DNA of 64,000 bases from GCA-020343675 sp964462945 (GTDB lineage: Bacteria; Planctomycetota; Phycisphaerae; Sedimentisphaerales; Anaerobacaceae), in the NCBI GenBank assembly GCA_964462945.1, contig CAYWZW010000007.1:1-64000 (forward strand), written 5' to 3'. Below, piece after piece: positions 42,088-50,737 of this stretch. The translations under genes and the position numbers were made by a program. Within the stretch, counting starts at the first letter, position 1. Each line of letters opens with the position of its first letter. The notes under the pieces are model-generated. The model had not been told where the DNA came from, made no database searches, and worked only from the letters and a program-made list of their open reading frames with translations.

Positions 42088-42248
42088 CAATATCCCTTTC
42101 AATTATGAGATTTCGCGTTCTTAGATTGATACCGGGTGACACCCTCAAATCTGTTTGAATTTTTGAAAATAGTTATTTTGTGCTCATGAAGGTACTTGTA
42201 ATCAGCCTGACCGTCAAGCACAATCCGCCCGCCAGCGTGTCTGTTATA

Positions 42249-42905
42249 TCAATAGTCATAGGGTTCTTTGCCCTGGGCTATCCTGCTTTTCGTCTGCATT
42301 TGCCGCAGCGTACTGGTTAAGAGTTCAGCCAGTTTCTCATCGCCCATATCCTTTGCCTGCTCTGCTGTTATGGCCTCTCCGTAGTGAACGATGATGGTGC
42401 CGCCCGGCGAAAAGATTCTCTTGTGCCTCGGCCAGCATTCAAAGGCTCCGTCGATCACGACCGGCACAATCGCCGCATTTCCGCGCCTGCACAGAAGACC
42501 AAGCCCCGCCTTGAAGGGCAGGATTTTGCCGTCGCTTGTGCGCGTCCCTTCCGGGAAAAGGCAGACTCCACGGCCTTCCTGAAGCTTGGCGATGACCTTT
42601 TTCATCGCCGCCACGTCGCCTCGATCCCGCTTGACCGGTATCGCATTGACCGAAGCAAGCACCCGCCCAAAGAGCCAATGGGTAAAAAGGCTGTCGCGGG
42701 CGAGAAAACATAAATGCCTTTTGGGCGGCCCGCCACAGAAGATCGGGTCGAGAAAACTCTGGTGATTGCTCAGCAGCAGAAAAGGACCCTTTGGGGGTAT
42801 GTTCTCAATGCCGTACCAACGCCAGCGAAAAAACAACATGCAAAAGACCCGGCACATCCAGCGTGCGAGCCAGAACCATCTGGCGCTCAATCGTTCTTTA
42901 AGCAT
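42249..42905 (-). CDS. 1-acyl-glycerol-3-phosphate acyltransferase (PlsC family)
   Basis: A 218-residue membrane-associated acyltransferase for phospholipid synthesis: transfers an acyl chain to lysophosphatidate. The HxxxxD active-site motif is NHQSFLDP (about 47-54), followed by RDSLFTHWLFGR, the acceptor motif FPEGTRTSDGKILPFKAG (about 118-135) and VPVVIDGAFE. A hydrophobic N-terminal segment (FWLARWMCRVFCMLFFRW) anchors it. The start codon lies 19 bases inside the end of cmk, so the two are translationally coupled, a pairing (cmk-plsC) seen in several phyla. Confidence 0.92.
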   Translation of the reverse strand: MLKERLSARWFWLARWMCRVFCMLFFRWRWYGIENIPPKGPFLLLSNHQSFLDPIFCGGPPKRHLCFLARDSLFTHWLFGRVLASVNAIPVKRDRGDVAAMKKVIAKLQEGRGVCLFPEGTRTSDGKILPFKAGLGLLCRRGNAAIVPVVIDGAFECWPRHKRIFSPGGTIIVHYGEAITAEQAKDMGDEKLAELLTSTLRQMQTKSRIAQGKEPYDY

Positions 42906-43570
42906 CTTTCTTTCACAAACTCAAGGAGCTTTTCCACGACCTGTTCTATGCCCAGATTTGTGGTGTCCACGACAATCGCGTCTTCGGCCGGCTTCAATGG
43001 GCCGGCCGCCCTGCTCTGATCGCTCTTATCGCGCTCTTCGAGGGCCTTCTGTGTCCGTTCGAGACTTTCATTATTGCCTTTTGTCCGCAGCTCAGCTTGT
43101 CTTCGTCTGGCCCTCTCGGCGGCGTCGGCCGTCAGATAGAATTTAATATCGGCGTCGGCGAACGCGACCGTTCCCTGGTCCCTTCCTTCGGTCACGATTT
43201 TCCGCCGGCCTGCGGCGAATTGCCTCTGCATCTTTACTAATCTCTCTCGCACCTTCGGCGCCGAGGCAATATAGCGGGCGTTGGCGGTCACCTCGGGGCT
43301 GCGTATCTGCTCGGTGACATCAACATCATCGATGAAAACGATCATTGTATCGGCCCGGAGGGAGAACTGGAATTGGTGTGCCTGCATGACTCCCAGCAGC
43401 TTACCTTCGTCGCTTAAATCGACGCCGGCCTGCATCGCTGCGAACGTGACGGCCCGGTACATCGCGCCGGTATCGAGAAAATCCGCATCCAGCTTGCGAG
43501 CCAGAAGCCGGGCCACGGTACTTTTGCCGCTGGCCGCGGGACCATCAATCGTGACAATCAAATCCGCCAT
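42887..43570 (-). CDS. cmk: Cytidylate kinase
   Basis: Phosphorylates CMP and dCMP with ATP in the cytoplasm. The 227-residue protein starts LIVTIDGPAASGKSTVARLLA with the P-loop GPAASGKST, followed by DTGAMYRAVTFAA, IRSPEVTANARYIAS, the EGRDQGTVAFADADIKFYLTA block (related to the usual EGRDIGTVVFP) and a lid rich in Arg (AERARRRQAEL). The Asp-Gln in GRDQGTV instead of Asp-Ile is a small departure from the commonest sequence. No strong ribosome site is visible. It overlaps plsC by 19 bases. Confidence 0.94.
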   Translation of the reverse strand: MADLIVTIDGPAASGKSTVARLLARKLDADFLDTGAMYRAVTFAAMQAGVDLSDEGKLLGVMQAHQFQFSLRADTMIVFIDDVDVTEQIRSPEVTANARYIASAPKVRERLVKMQRQFAAGRRKIVTEGRDQGTVAFADADIKFYLTADAAERARRRQAELRTKGNNESLERTQKALEERDKSDQSRAAGPLKPAEDAIVVDTTNLGIEQVVEKLLEFVKERCLKND

Positions 43571-43632
43571 TTTGGATTGGGCAATTGGCGAAAGACACGG
43601 ACAATGACCGCTTGCCGCCGGCCGGTTGCCGG

Positions 43633-44961
43633 CTACCGTTTAACCACCTTGACCACAACCATGCTTGTATCATCGATCTGCCGGGCAAGGCCGACAAACC
43701 GCCTTCTATAACCGAGAATATCCTTGACCATCTGCTCGGCCGACTCTGTGGCAAATTTCTTCGCGGCCCCCAACAGCTTCTCTCTGCCCCACAGTTGGTT
43801 GTCAAAGTTGACCGCGTCGGTCAGCCCGTCGGTGTAGAACAGCAGGCAATCACCGTTTTTTAGTTTGACGGTTTCAACCTCATATTCCGCTTCTGCGTCA
43901 ACTCCGAGCACAAGCCCGCCTTTTTGCAGGTCGGTCGTCTTGCCGTTTCTTATCAGCACGGTCGGCTCGTGGCCGCAGTTGCAGTAGGTCAGCGTCTTTT
44001 CTGCCACGTCGATCATCGCGTAGAACAACGTCACAAATTCGCCGTCCCGGCACTCATCACACGCCATGCGGTTAAAGTTTCTGATCACGGTGCGCGTGCG
44101 ATTCACGACCCTCGCGCGGTCCTTCGCGTTTTCAGCGAAGTAGCCATCGTCTCCCTGGCAGCTCCCGCATTCCAGACACCCTTCCGCGTGGGCCCTCGCC
44201 GCCCCGCGGAACCAGCTCATCATAATCGCCGCCGGCATCCCTTTGCCCATCACGTCGGCGATCGTGATGACGATCCGCGTATCGCTCACCTGCCGGAAAT
44301 CGTAAGCGTCCCCGCCGACATCGAAGCACGGGATATAGGTCGCCGCAATGTCCAGACCGGGTATGGTGGGGATTTTCTCGGTAATCATCCTCCGCTGGAC
44401 CAGGCCCGCCAGCCGCATCTGCTCGGCCATCCGCGCGCCTTCTATCGCGCGGGCGTACAGCTTGGCGTTTGTGATCGCCACCGCGCACTGCGAGGCGACC
44501 GCCCGGGCAAGGCCGATGTCATCTTCGTCAAAGTGCATCGGTCTGGGACTGTAGAGCCGCAGCACGCCGATGGCTTTACGCCTAAAGCGCATGGCGACGG
44601 TAAGCTGGCTGACGAGACCCTCTTTGATCGTCGCCTCCTTGTATTTGACCCTGCCATCGACCCGCATATCGTCCAGGACGACCGCTTCGCCCGCGAACGC
44701 AGCCTTGACCACCGGGTCGTTTTTTGAAACCACGCCCTTGTTGCGGTATTCCTCGCTGAGTCCGTAGGTGCTGCGCATCTTCAGATCGCCTGCTTCTTCG
44801 TCCAGCAGCCGGATCGAGCAGGCCTTGACGCCGACAATCTTCACCGCCGCCTCAGCCAATTTATCCAGCACCTCCTGAAGTGAGAATTCCCCCGCCACCA
44901 GCGTGGTAAGCTGATAAATCTGCTCGTCTCTTTCAATTTGTCTCTTTGTCTTCCTGCTCAT
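43633..44961 (-). CDS. GAF-domain SpoIIE/RsbU-type protein phosphatase with a cysteine-rich insert
   Basis: A 442-residue PP2C-type serine/threonine phosphatase of the RsbU/SpoIIE group, which usually dephosphorylates anti-sigma-factor antagonists in partner-switching. GAF sensor domain at about 20-175 (ACSIRLLDEEAGDLKMRST, QCAVAITNAKLYA). Phosphatase domain about 200-442 with metal-binding Asp in FDVGGDAYDF, TIADVMGKGMPAAIMM and YTDGLTDAVNFDNQLWG. Within it, CLECGSC (about 260-266) and CDEC (about 300-303) add five cysteines, arranged like a metal site. No TM helix or receiver domain. No antagonist (STAS) or anti-sigma kinase gene is adjacent. Confidence 0.87.
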   Translation of the reverse strand: MSRKTKRQIERDEQIYQLTTLVAGEFSLQEVLDKLAEAAVKIVGVKACSIRLLDEEAGDLKMRSTYGLSEEYRNKGVVSKNDPVVKAAFAGEAVVLDDMRVDGRVKYKEATIKEGLVSQLTVAMRFRRKAIGVLRLYSPRPMHFDEDDIGLARAVASQCAVAITNAKLYARAIEGARMAEQMRLAGLVQRRMITEKIPTIPGLDIAATYIPCFDVGGDAYDFRQVSDTRIVITIADVMGKGMPAAIMMSWFRGAARAHAEGCLECGSCQGDDGYFAENAKDRARVVNRTRTVIRNFNRMACDECRDGEFVTLFYAMIDVAEKTLTYCNCGHEPTVLIRNGKTTDLQKGGLVLGVDAEAEYEVETVKLKNGDCLLFYTDGLTDAVNFDNQLWGREKLLGAAKKFATESAEQMVKDILGYRRRFVGLARQIDDTSMVVVKVVKR

Positions 44962-45129
44962 AGTCCATCATAATCGGGAACCGACGCGATTATACTGCAC
45001 TGACAGCCTCCGGTGAAATCTAATTTGTTCTAACACTGCCGGCGCGCGAGATTGTTCGCTTGCAGGGGCCGGATGTATCGATTAGCATATCGCCGGTATG
45101 ATTTCTTAACTAACCATTGCTAAGAGACG

Positions 45130-45180
45130 ATTAGATTTTCGATTTAGAAATCGGCAATCGGCAAACGGCAATCGCCAATC
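45130..45180. repeat. AATCG-type dispersed repeat, left flank of acyP
   Basis: ATTTTCGATTTAGAAATCGG is followed by CAATCGGCAAACGGCAATCG, the same family as 31891-31956. It is inverted relative to the copy on the other side of the acylphosphatase gene (45492-45537). Confidence 0.65.
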
Positions 45181-45220
45181 TTCCGTTGGATTTACAGGAT
45201 TATCCTGTTATCCTGTCAAG

Positions 45221-45490
45221 ATGGTTGCCAAACGCATAATATTCACAGGTCACGTTCAGGGCGTCGGCTTTCGTTTTACCGCCCACAGGATGGCCAATCG
45301 CCGTCAGCTCACCGGCTTCGTTCGCAATCGCAGCGACGGAACCGTCGAGATGCTCGCCCAGGGGCCCGCCGAGGACATCGATGACTGCATACGAGACATC
45401 AGCGACTCCCTTGCAGGGTATGTGAGAGAGACCCTAATCGACGACGTCCCGCCCGACCCGAAATACGCGGATTTCAAGATAACCTTTTAG
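45221..45490 (+). CDS. acyP: Acylphosphatase
   Basis: A small cytoplasmic enzyme that hydrolyses acyl phosphates such as acetyl or carbamoyl phosphate. The 89-residue length and motifs are typical: IFTGHVQGVGFRFTAHRMA (the phosphate-binding loop with the catalytic Arg in VQGVGFR), LTGFVRNRSDGTVEMLAQGP (with the catalytic Asn in VRNRSDG). No good ribosome site precedes the ATG; repeats of the 'caggattatcctgt' kind lie just upstream. The gene is alone on the plus strand and is flanked by inverted copies of the AATCG repeat, hinting that it moved as a cassette. Confidence 0.93.
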   Translation: MVAKRIIFTGHVQGVGFRFTAHRMANRRQLTGFVRNRSDGTVEMLAQGPAEDIDDCIRDISDSLAGYVRETLIDDVPPDPKYADFKITF

Positions 45491-45491
45491 G

Positions 45492-45537
45492 GATTGCCGA
45501 TTGCCAATCGAAAATCGACAATCGCATATCGAAAATC
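45492..45537. repeat. AATCG-type dispersed repeat, right flank of acyP
   Basis: GATTGCCGATTGCCAATCG is followed by AAAATCGACAATCGCATATC. It begins one base after the acyP stop codon region and ends at the convergent gene, and is inverted relative to 45130-45180. Confidence 0.65.
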
Positions 45538-45538
45538 C

Positions 45539-46021
45539 TTAGACCTGGGCAAGTATGACGACGTAGTTCTTGCCGTAAAACGCAGCGCACTTCGGACAGG
45601 TCGTGTAGAAGAAGTACGTCTTCTTGATCTCTCGGGCCTTGGCTTTGACGTGGGCCTTCATTTCTTCCATCCAGCTCCTGACGTTCTTATACGGCCCTTC
45701 AAACACCTTCGTCAGGAACGTCCCGGAAATTCTCGCCATTTCCGCTCCCGGCACGTCCTTGGCCGCCGCGATATAGATATCCGCGCCCCAAAGCGATTTC
45801 TCATCGCAGAGCATCAGCGGTTCGGGAGGCAGCGCCCCCGCCTCTTTAATCTTCTCCATGTTCCTGACCATGACCTTGCCGAAGTTCAGCGGAATGTGCA
45901 AGAAACTCCTCACGTGGTCCTTGACAAACAGCCTGTCCTGAAACGTAACTTCCTTTTCATCCCAGGGCCCAGGATCAAACCTCGGGCAGCAACCTGTCTC
46001 TGAATCGTAAACTTTGTCCAT
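45539..46021 (-). CDS. Conserved soluble protein of unknown function
   Basis: A 160-residue protein from the ATG at 46021 (GAGG upstream). It starts MDKVYDSETGCCPRFDPGPW and contains a histidine/cysteine pattern that could bind metal: the adjacent Cys pair near residue 11-12, HIPLNFGKVM in the middle, and a late CPKC motif in FFYTTCPKCAAFYGKNYVV (about 140-158). No signal peptide or TM helix. The compact alpha/beta pattern and strong conservation feel (short, aromatic-rich, few low-complexity runs) suggest a real enzyme or metal-binding protein, but I do not recognise the family with certainty. Confidence 0.6.
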   Translation of the reverse strand: MDKVYDSETGCCPRFDPGPWDEKEVTFQDRLFVKDHVRSFLHIPLNFGKVMVRNMEKIKEAGALPPEPLMLCDEKSLWGADIYIAAAKDVPGAEMARISGTFLTKVFEGPYKNVRSWMEEMKAHVKAKAREIKKTYFFYTTCPKCAAFYGKNYVVILAQV

Positions 46022-46101
46022 AACCGTAACCTCACTTCTCAATAGTCGAACTCGACTAAACTATTACACGCAATACCTATATATTTTCACCTTTTCGAAC
46101 G

Positions 46102-47088
46102 TCAGATTCTATTCTCAACGCGCCTTATGTGTTTCATCAACCCAAAAAGAAATATCGCTATCGCCAGACCAACAATCGTCATTCCTGTGGTATTGTCAGG
46201 TCTATTTTTATCCAACTCCTGCATTGGTGCAAGCAGGACGAAAAAAATAAGTCCTCCGGATGCGAGTGCCAATTGATGTTTATTTGACCAAGCCAGGCCC
46301 CCGCCGGACAACTTCAGTATCACCCAGCTGACAAGAACAACCTCCCCAAGCATAAAAAGCATAGTCAGCAGCGGATGAGTCGGTGTGTTCGGTAACATCC
46401 AGGCTAAGAATATGAAGAAGACTAACGTCGTCAAAAAACCTGTTAGCAGAACCCAAAAAGTATGTGCAGGCCTGTTTCTTCCTGCAAAGGAAGCTAACCT
46501 TGGACACGGCAGCCGCCATGCTAATATACATAATGTGACGACGATAGCCATCGTAACCAGATAATGGACGGCAGGTGGACGATACTTGCCGATAAAAATA
46601 AATATGAATACAGCGTTGGCTATCCATCCTCCAAATACTATACATAACTTTCGTTTACCAATCCATGTCTGTTCTCGCCGGCTCGGAAACATCAGAGTAA
46701 CAAGCATAATCGGTATAGCAATGCTGAAGATAGCATGGTAAATGGTTAATTCCAAACACCACACCCAGTTGACGCCGAGCCAGCGACCGTAGCTCCCCAG
46801 AATCCCTAAATCCATCCAACCAGGGTCAAAGAAGCTCTTGCACATCAATCCTTCCTCGGCGATGCCGTAAGCTGCCCCCAGAATAAGCAGCGTCAGCCAG
46901 CCTTTGCCCCACCGATGTGTCAGCTCGCGCGCCAGTATAGCACCGCCGCCGTAAAGCACCGACAGTATTATCAAGCCGAGGGGATTGAAAAACTCAGCCG
47001 GCGGGGCTGAACCAGATAACAGCTCGCCAATTACAGGCGAAAGAAAAAACAACACTAATGCTGGAGACAAGAACTTCTTCATTCTCAT
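46102..47088 (-). CDS. Polytopic membrane protein of unknown function
   Basis: About 328 residues with eight to ten predicted TM helices (FLSPALVLFFLSPVIGELL at the start, then GLIILSVLYGGGAILARELT, WLTLLILGAAYGIAEEGLM and more). The EE pair in YGIAEEGLMCKSFF sits in a membrane segment in a way that recalls CPBP/CAAX-protease-like proteins, but the downstream FxxxH and HxxxN/B motifs are not clear, so I do not assign it. The start with GGAG about 9 bases upstream is at 47088; the longer open frame overlaps the upstream gene. It is the last gene of a leftward three-gene unit (beta-helix protein, serine-hydrolase fusion, this protein). Confidence 0.6.
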   Translation of the reverse strand: MRMKKFLSPALVLFFLSPVIGELLSGSAPPAEFFNPLGLIILSVLYGGGAILARELTHRWGKGWLTLLILGAAYGIAEEGLMCKSFFDPGWMDLGILGSYGRWLGVNWVWCLELTIYHAIFSIAIPIMLVTLMFPSRREQTWIGKRKLCIVFGGWIANAVFIFIFIGKYRPPAVHYLVTMAIVVTLCILAWRLPCPRLASFAGRNRPAHTFWVLLTGFLTTLVFFIFLAWMLPNTPTHPLLTMLFMLGEVVLVSWVILKLSGGGLAWSNKHQLALASGGLIFFVLLAPMQELDKNRPDNTTGMTIVGLAIAIFLFGLMKHIRRVENRI

Positions 47089-47108
47089 GAATCTTCTTTC
47101 TCCTGCCA

Positions 47109-49370
47109 TTATTGCCTGATGCGTTTGATATAGACCGCTAATTCGTTCCCGATGCCGCTTGGTTTGTTCCAGCTTTGGCCCCCGCCGGGCACGCTCATTT
47201 TTCCCTGCGTCACCTCTTTTCCGGTTCCACAATCGAACCAACGGAATTTATACACTCCGGGCGACATATTTCTCAAGCCGATTTCGCCCCGAAGCTGTGA
47301 TGCGCATGCGATGTAACTCTCGCCCGGCCGGGCGAGCACATATTGCGTCCCGGCAAATCGCAGCTCATCGGCGGGCGACATCGCGTTGAAATCCGTGGAC
47401 TCAAAAAAACGCACGAGCCGGCCGCAGTCTTCCAGGTTACTTCTCGGCGTCGCAGCGATGTCCATTCCCAGAATCATCACGTACGCGCCGCCCATCGCGC
47501 AGGCCCAGCTTTTCTTGCGTGCCTCTTCTCCCGCCCCGTAGTCTGCCGCTTCAGACATAGTGAGACTGTATTTGCCCTGCGCCTGCTTCCATGCCTTCAC
47601 GACCCCCGCGTGCAGCTCTTCGGCTGTCTTGACGTTGTATTGAATAGCGAACTGGTCGATGTTCGGCTCATCGGCAAACTCAGAGAAATCCAGCCCGTTG
47701 AGCTTGTGCACGGTAATTGCGTGGTCGTAATCATCCGCGGCACGAATCTCCGCTGCAATATTCTTGACCCGCTCGATGCTGAGCTTTTCCTGATATTCCT
47801 CCGCGATGCACCAAATCAGGTTACCGTGATGCTCGAATCGATTGACAAGCGTACGGATGAGCTCCCTTTCTTCCGTGCCCACCGTGTCGCCCGTGCTCCA
47901 AATCCGGGCGTTGTCGTCGTAGAAGAATAGATATATGACAATGCCGTTTTTGTCCATTTCTGTAAACCACGTTTCCCACTGAGCGAGCACCTTCGGATTG
48001 ATACCTTTGCGAGGGTCGTTATCTACAAACGGATTGTGCGTCTTGTCGCCGTCTCCGCCGTGGGAGCGGACCGCCATCAGATAGATGCAATTGGCGCCGG
48101 TGCCTTTTAGCTTGTCAATCAACGCCATCTGGTCGCCGTCGCGAGTACCATCAGGCTGTAATGTTCCGCGATAGAGAAAATCTTCCGGATCGCCCGGCCC
48201 GCATATAAAGAACGGCCCGCCATCTTTGCGTTTGAACCACTGCGGATGCTCGGGGTCAACGATAATCTGCGCTCTTTTAGGCCCGGGCGATGTCACGGAA
48301 TCTTTGAGCAGCTTGAGCGCATAGTTCTCCATCTCGGCGCTGCGGATTTTAGCGTCGTTCCAGCTTACGATCAAGTCCAGGCCCGGCATGACAATCATGG
48401 CGCGCAGCCCACCGTGTCCGAAGCAGCCGTAGGTATCCGTTGGCACATCCGGCCAGTGCCGGGCGCCGTCCCGGCTGATGCCGTTCGTCCACCAGAGCCA
48501 GCTATAGCTGCCGATGTGGTCGCACTGATCGTCCGGGATATTCTTTGAGCCCATGGAACGCTGATGAGGAATCATTTCGGCCTCTTGGCCGGTGGTCCGT
48601 GGAATCGAATTGGGCAGAGGATTGGTGACCGCCATCTTCGCGTGTTCGCGGCTGAGCAGTTGCTTGTCTTTCCATTTGCCTTCTCGCAAGTACAACAATC
48701 CAAAGCGTGCAAAATCGCGCGGCGAAATCGCCAAGCGGCCGGGTCTGTCCTTGATGCCGAAGGCCATAAACGTCGGATTGTCCTGGCATTGAAGCGGGTC
48801 TGTCAGCATCGGATGCAGCACCTCGGCGTCCACCGTCTCGCAGCGGGCGCCATAGACCTTCTGAAAAAGCGTGTCCCAGAACAGCGCCATCTGCCAGTCG
48901 TTGTACGCATACGCCGTCCCGGGCGCCTCGGCGAGACCGTAGCACGATGTTTGGTTCACAAGGTGCCGCCATCTGATGTCACGGTCTTTGTAAGCACGCT
49001 CCTTGTTGATTTCGTTCAGCCGCGGCTCCCACCGGTTGACCCGCTCGTCGAGGCTCGGAATCTTGCCGTCCTCCACAGCCTTGAACAGAAAGTGCGCATA
49101 AAAAGGTTTTGCCGCCGAGGCAACGTCTTTTCGCGTGCTCGCATCGCCCCAAGTATAGACCATGTATCCATGGCGCACAACGCAGCCGAATCCACCGGCG
49201 TAATCGCTCAATTCCATGAGCTTCCCCGCATCCAGGCCGACCTGATCGGGCTTTCCTGTCTGCCATTGCGTTCCCGGATACACCGGCGATTCTTCGCGGG
49301 CGGGCGCTTCCACAGCGGCTGCACAAGCGCCGGCCATCAGCCCCGACAACAACATCTTTACCAGCTTCAT
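47109..49370 (-). CDS. Secreted fusion: beta-lactamase-fold serine hydrolase plus glycosidase-like barrel
   Basis: A 753-residue exported protein. Signal about 1-22 (ending ACAAAVEA). Residues about 45-355 look like a class C beta-lactamase/esterase: SAAKPFYAHFLF contains SxxK at about 81-84, YAYNDWQMALF offers the YxN-type Tyr, and GHGGLRAMIVMP at about 313-324 may be the third motif. Residues about 370-680 resemble a TIM-barrel glycosidase of the DUF4038/GH140 kind: HPQWFKRKDGGPFFICGPG, GTGANCIYLMAVRSHGGDGD, NLIWCIAEEYQEK (about 535) with a candidate acid, and TMSEAADYG. A beta-rich collagen-binding-like end follows. Lies 15 bases after the beta-helix gene and 20 before the membrane protein gene. 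Substrate unknown. Confidence 0.72.
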   Translation of the reverse strand: MKLVKMLLSGLMAGACAAAVEAPAREESPVYPGTQWQTGKPDQVGLDAGKLMELSDYAGGFGCVVRHGYMVYTWGDASTRKDVASAAKPFYAHFLFKAVEDGKIPSLDERVNRWEPRLNEINKERAYKDRDIRWRHLVNQTSCYGLAEAPGTAYAYNDWQMALFWDTLFQKVYGARCETVDAEVLHPMLTDPLQCQDNPTFMAFGIKDRPGRLAISPRDFARFGLLYLREGKWKDKQLLSREHAKMAVTNPLPNSIPRTTGQEAEMIPHQRSMGSKNIPDDQCDHIGSYSWLWWTNGISRDGARHWPDVPTDTYGCFGHGGLRAMIVMPGLDLIVSWNDAKIRSAEMENYALKLLKDSVTSPGPKRAQIIVDPEHPQWFKRKDGGPFFICGPGDPEDFLYRGTLQPDGTRDGDQMALIDKLKGTGANCIYLMAVRSHGGDGDKTHNPFVDNDPRKGINPKVLAQWETWFTEMDKNGIVIYLFFYDDNARIWSTGDTVGTEERELIRTLVNRFEHHGNLIWCIAEEYQEKLSIERVKNIAAEIRAADDYDHAITVHKLNGLDFSEFADEPNIDQFAIQYNVKTAEELHAGVVKAWKQAQGKYSLTMSEAADYGAGEEARKKSWACAMGGAYVMILGMDIAATPRSNLEDCGRLVRFFESTDFNAMSPADELRFAGTQYVLARPGESYIACASQLRGEIGLRNMSPGVYKFRWFDCGTGKEVTQGKMSVPGGGQSWNKPSGIGNELAVYIKRIRQ

Positions 49371-49385
49371 TTCGGCTCCCTCTTC

Positions 49386-50606
49386 TCACTCCTCGTTCAG
49401 ATTATCTTTGACCAGCGATGCCTCTAATTTCTTGTCGTCGCTGGCCGTATCGACCAGGACATTATCCGAAAATAGTACGTGCTTGCTCGCTTGGCCCACG
49501 ACGGTCAGCGCCTTCGGCCGGACACCTGAAAACAAGTTCCCCGCCACGGCGATACCGCATGTGCCGTCCAGGACCATACCCGCCGCCGTCTGGTCGTTTG
49601 CCGCCCGCTTGACCTGGTCATCGCCGATGTAGCTATTGGAGAAGTTGTTGCCGGTCACGGTGATGCGTCCACTTTTCGGCCCGATGCTCAGCGCGTCCTT
49701 ACCCATGATCGTGAAGGTATTGGCGCTGACGGCGCAGCCGTGCGCATCGCGCAGCGAGATCCCGCCGGTCTCTTCGTGGGCGATCACGTTGGCGCTCAGC
49801 GCGATGCCGTAGCAGTCCCGGTCGAGCACGATAGCCGTGCCCTTGCACTCCTCGATCATATTGCCCGAGACGACTGAGCCGTAGGTGTTCTCGATCACCA
49901 CGCCGTCGCCGAGATGATCGTCGAGGCAGTTGCCCGTCATGCAGAGGTTAAAGCCGTCGATGAATCGGACGGCGTCCTGGTTTTCCTCGAACTGGTTCGC
50001 CGAAACGACGACATCGTGACAGCCGATGATATGCAGCCCCGTCTTTTGGTTATAGGTGATCAGCGAGTTGCAGATCCGCGGGTCCTCGTAGCAGAAGTGC
50101 AGCCGAATGCCGTCGCCGCCGTGATAGCTGACGGTCACACCGTCGATGAAGACTTCGTTGATTCGCCGGACCTCGATGCCGTGTCCGCTCTTTTCGTTGC
50201 CCGTGATGCGAAAGTCGGCCAGCCGAATCCGCCACAGCTCAGCTTTGCGATCATCGCCGCCGTTAGGGTGCTGGAGGATCAGGGCGCTCTTGCCCTCGGC
50301 GTTGACGTTCTTGATGTGTGTGGCGGTCCCGGCCCCCTCAATAAGAACATCCGAGACAGTAACCCTCAAGGGTTCGCTGATCTCAAACGTCCCCGGCGGC
50401 AAACGCACGACCCCGCCTTCCTCCGGCAGGGCATCTATCGCCGCCTGAATCGTCGGATACCGGGCCGCCTCGACGACCGCCCGCGCCCCCGGCAGCCGCC
50501 CACCCGGCAAATCGCTCACACGGGCCTGACTGGTCACGATACAAAATGCGCCTACCGTCACCACGACAACCATTATCACTATTACAGTTCGGCATGTTCG
50601 TTTCAT
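49386..50606 (-). CDS. Secreted right-handed parallel beta-helix protein (pectate-lyase superfold)
   Basis: About 406 residues from the ATG at 50606 (AGGAGAG upstream). Signal helix VIVIMVVVVTVGAFCIV. The mature part starts YPTIQAAIDALPEEGGVVRL and PGTFEISEPLRV, the classic opening of Pectate_lyase_3-type proteins, then about ten coils of roughly 22 residues (GHGIEVRRINEVFIDGVTVS, GDGVVIENTYGSVVSGNMIE, TGGISLRDAHGCAVSANTF). No lyase or GH28 catalytic signature stands out, so it may be an epimerase, lyase or a binding protein. It heads the three-gene leftward unit and lies 131 bases downstream of transketolase. Confidence 0.78.
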   Translation of the reverse strand: MKRTCRTVIVIMVVVVTVGAFCIVTSQARVSDLPGGRLPGARAVVEAARYPTIQAAIDALPEEGGVVRLPPGTFEISEPLRVTVSDVLIEGAGTATHIKNVNAEGKSALILQHPNGGDDRKAELWRIRLADFRITGNEKSGHGIEVRRINEVFIDGVTVSYHGGDGIRLHFCYEDPRICNSLITYNQKTGLHIIGCHDVVVSANQFEENQDAVRFIDGFNLCMTGNCLDDHLGDGVVIENTYGSVVSGNMIEECKGTAIVLDRDCYGIALSANVIAHEETGGISLRDAHGCAVSANTFTIMGKDALSIGPKSGRITVTGNNFSNSYIGDDQVKRAANDQTAAGMVLDGTCGIAVAGNLFSGVRPKALTVVGQASKHVLFSDNVLVDTASDDKKLEASLVKDNLNEE

Positions 50607-50737
50607 TTTGTCTCTCCTAAGTTCCCGACCGCTCACACGAAAACAAAGCGGCGGCATTACCCCTGCTTGTGGCTGGCAGAGGCCTCATCCGCCGCTGCCA
50701 AAAGTTACTTCTGCACTATCAAGACCGGCTGGCCGTA

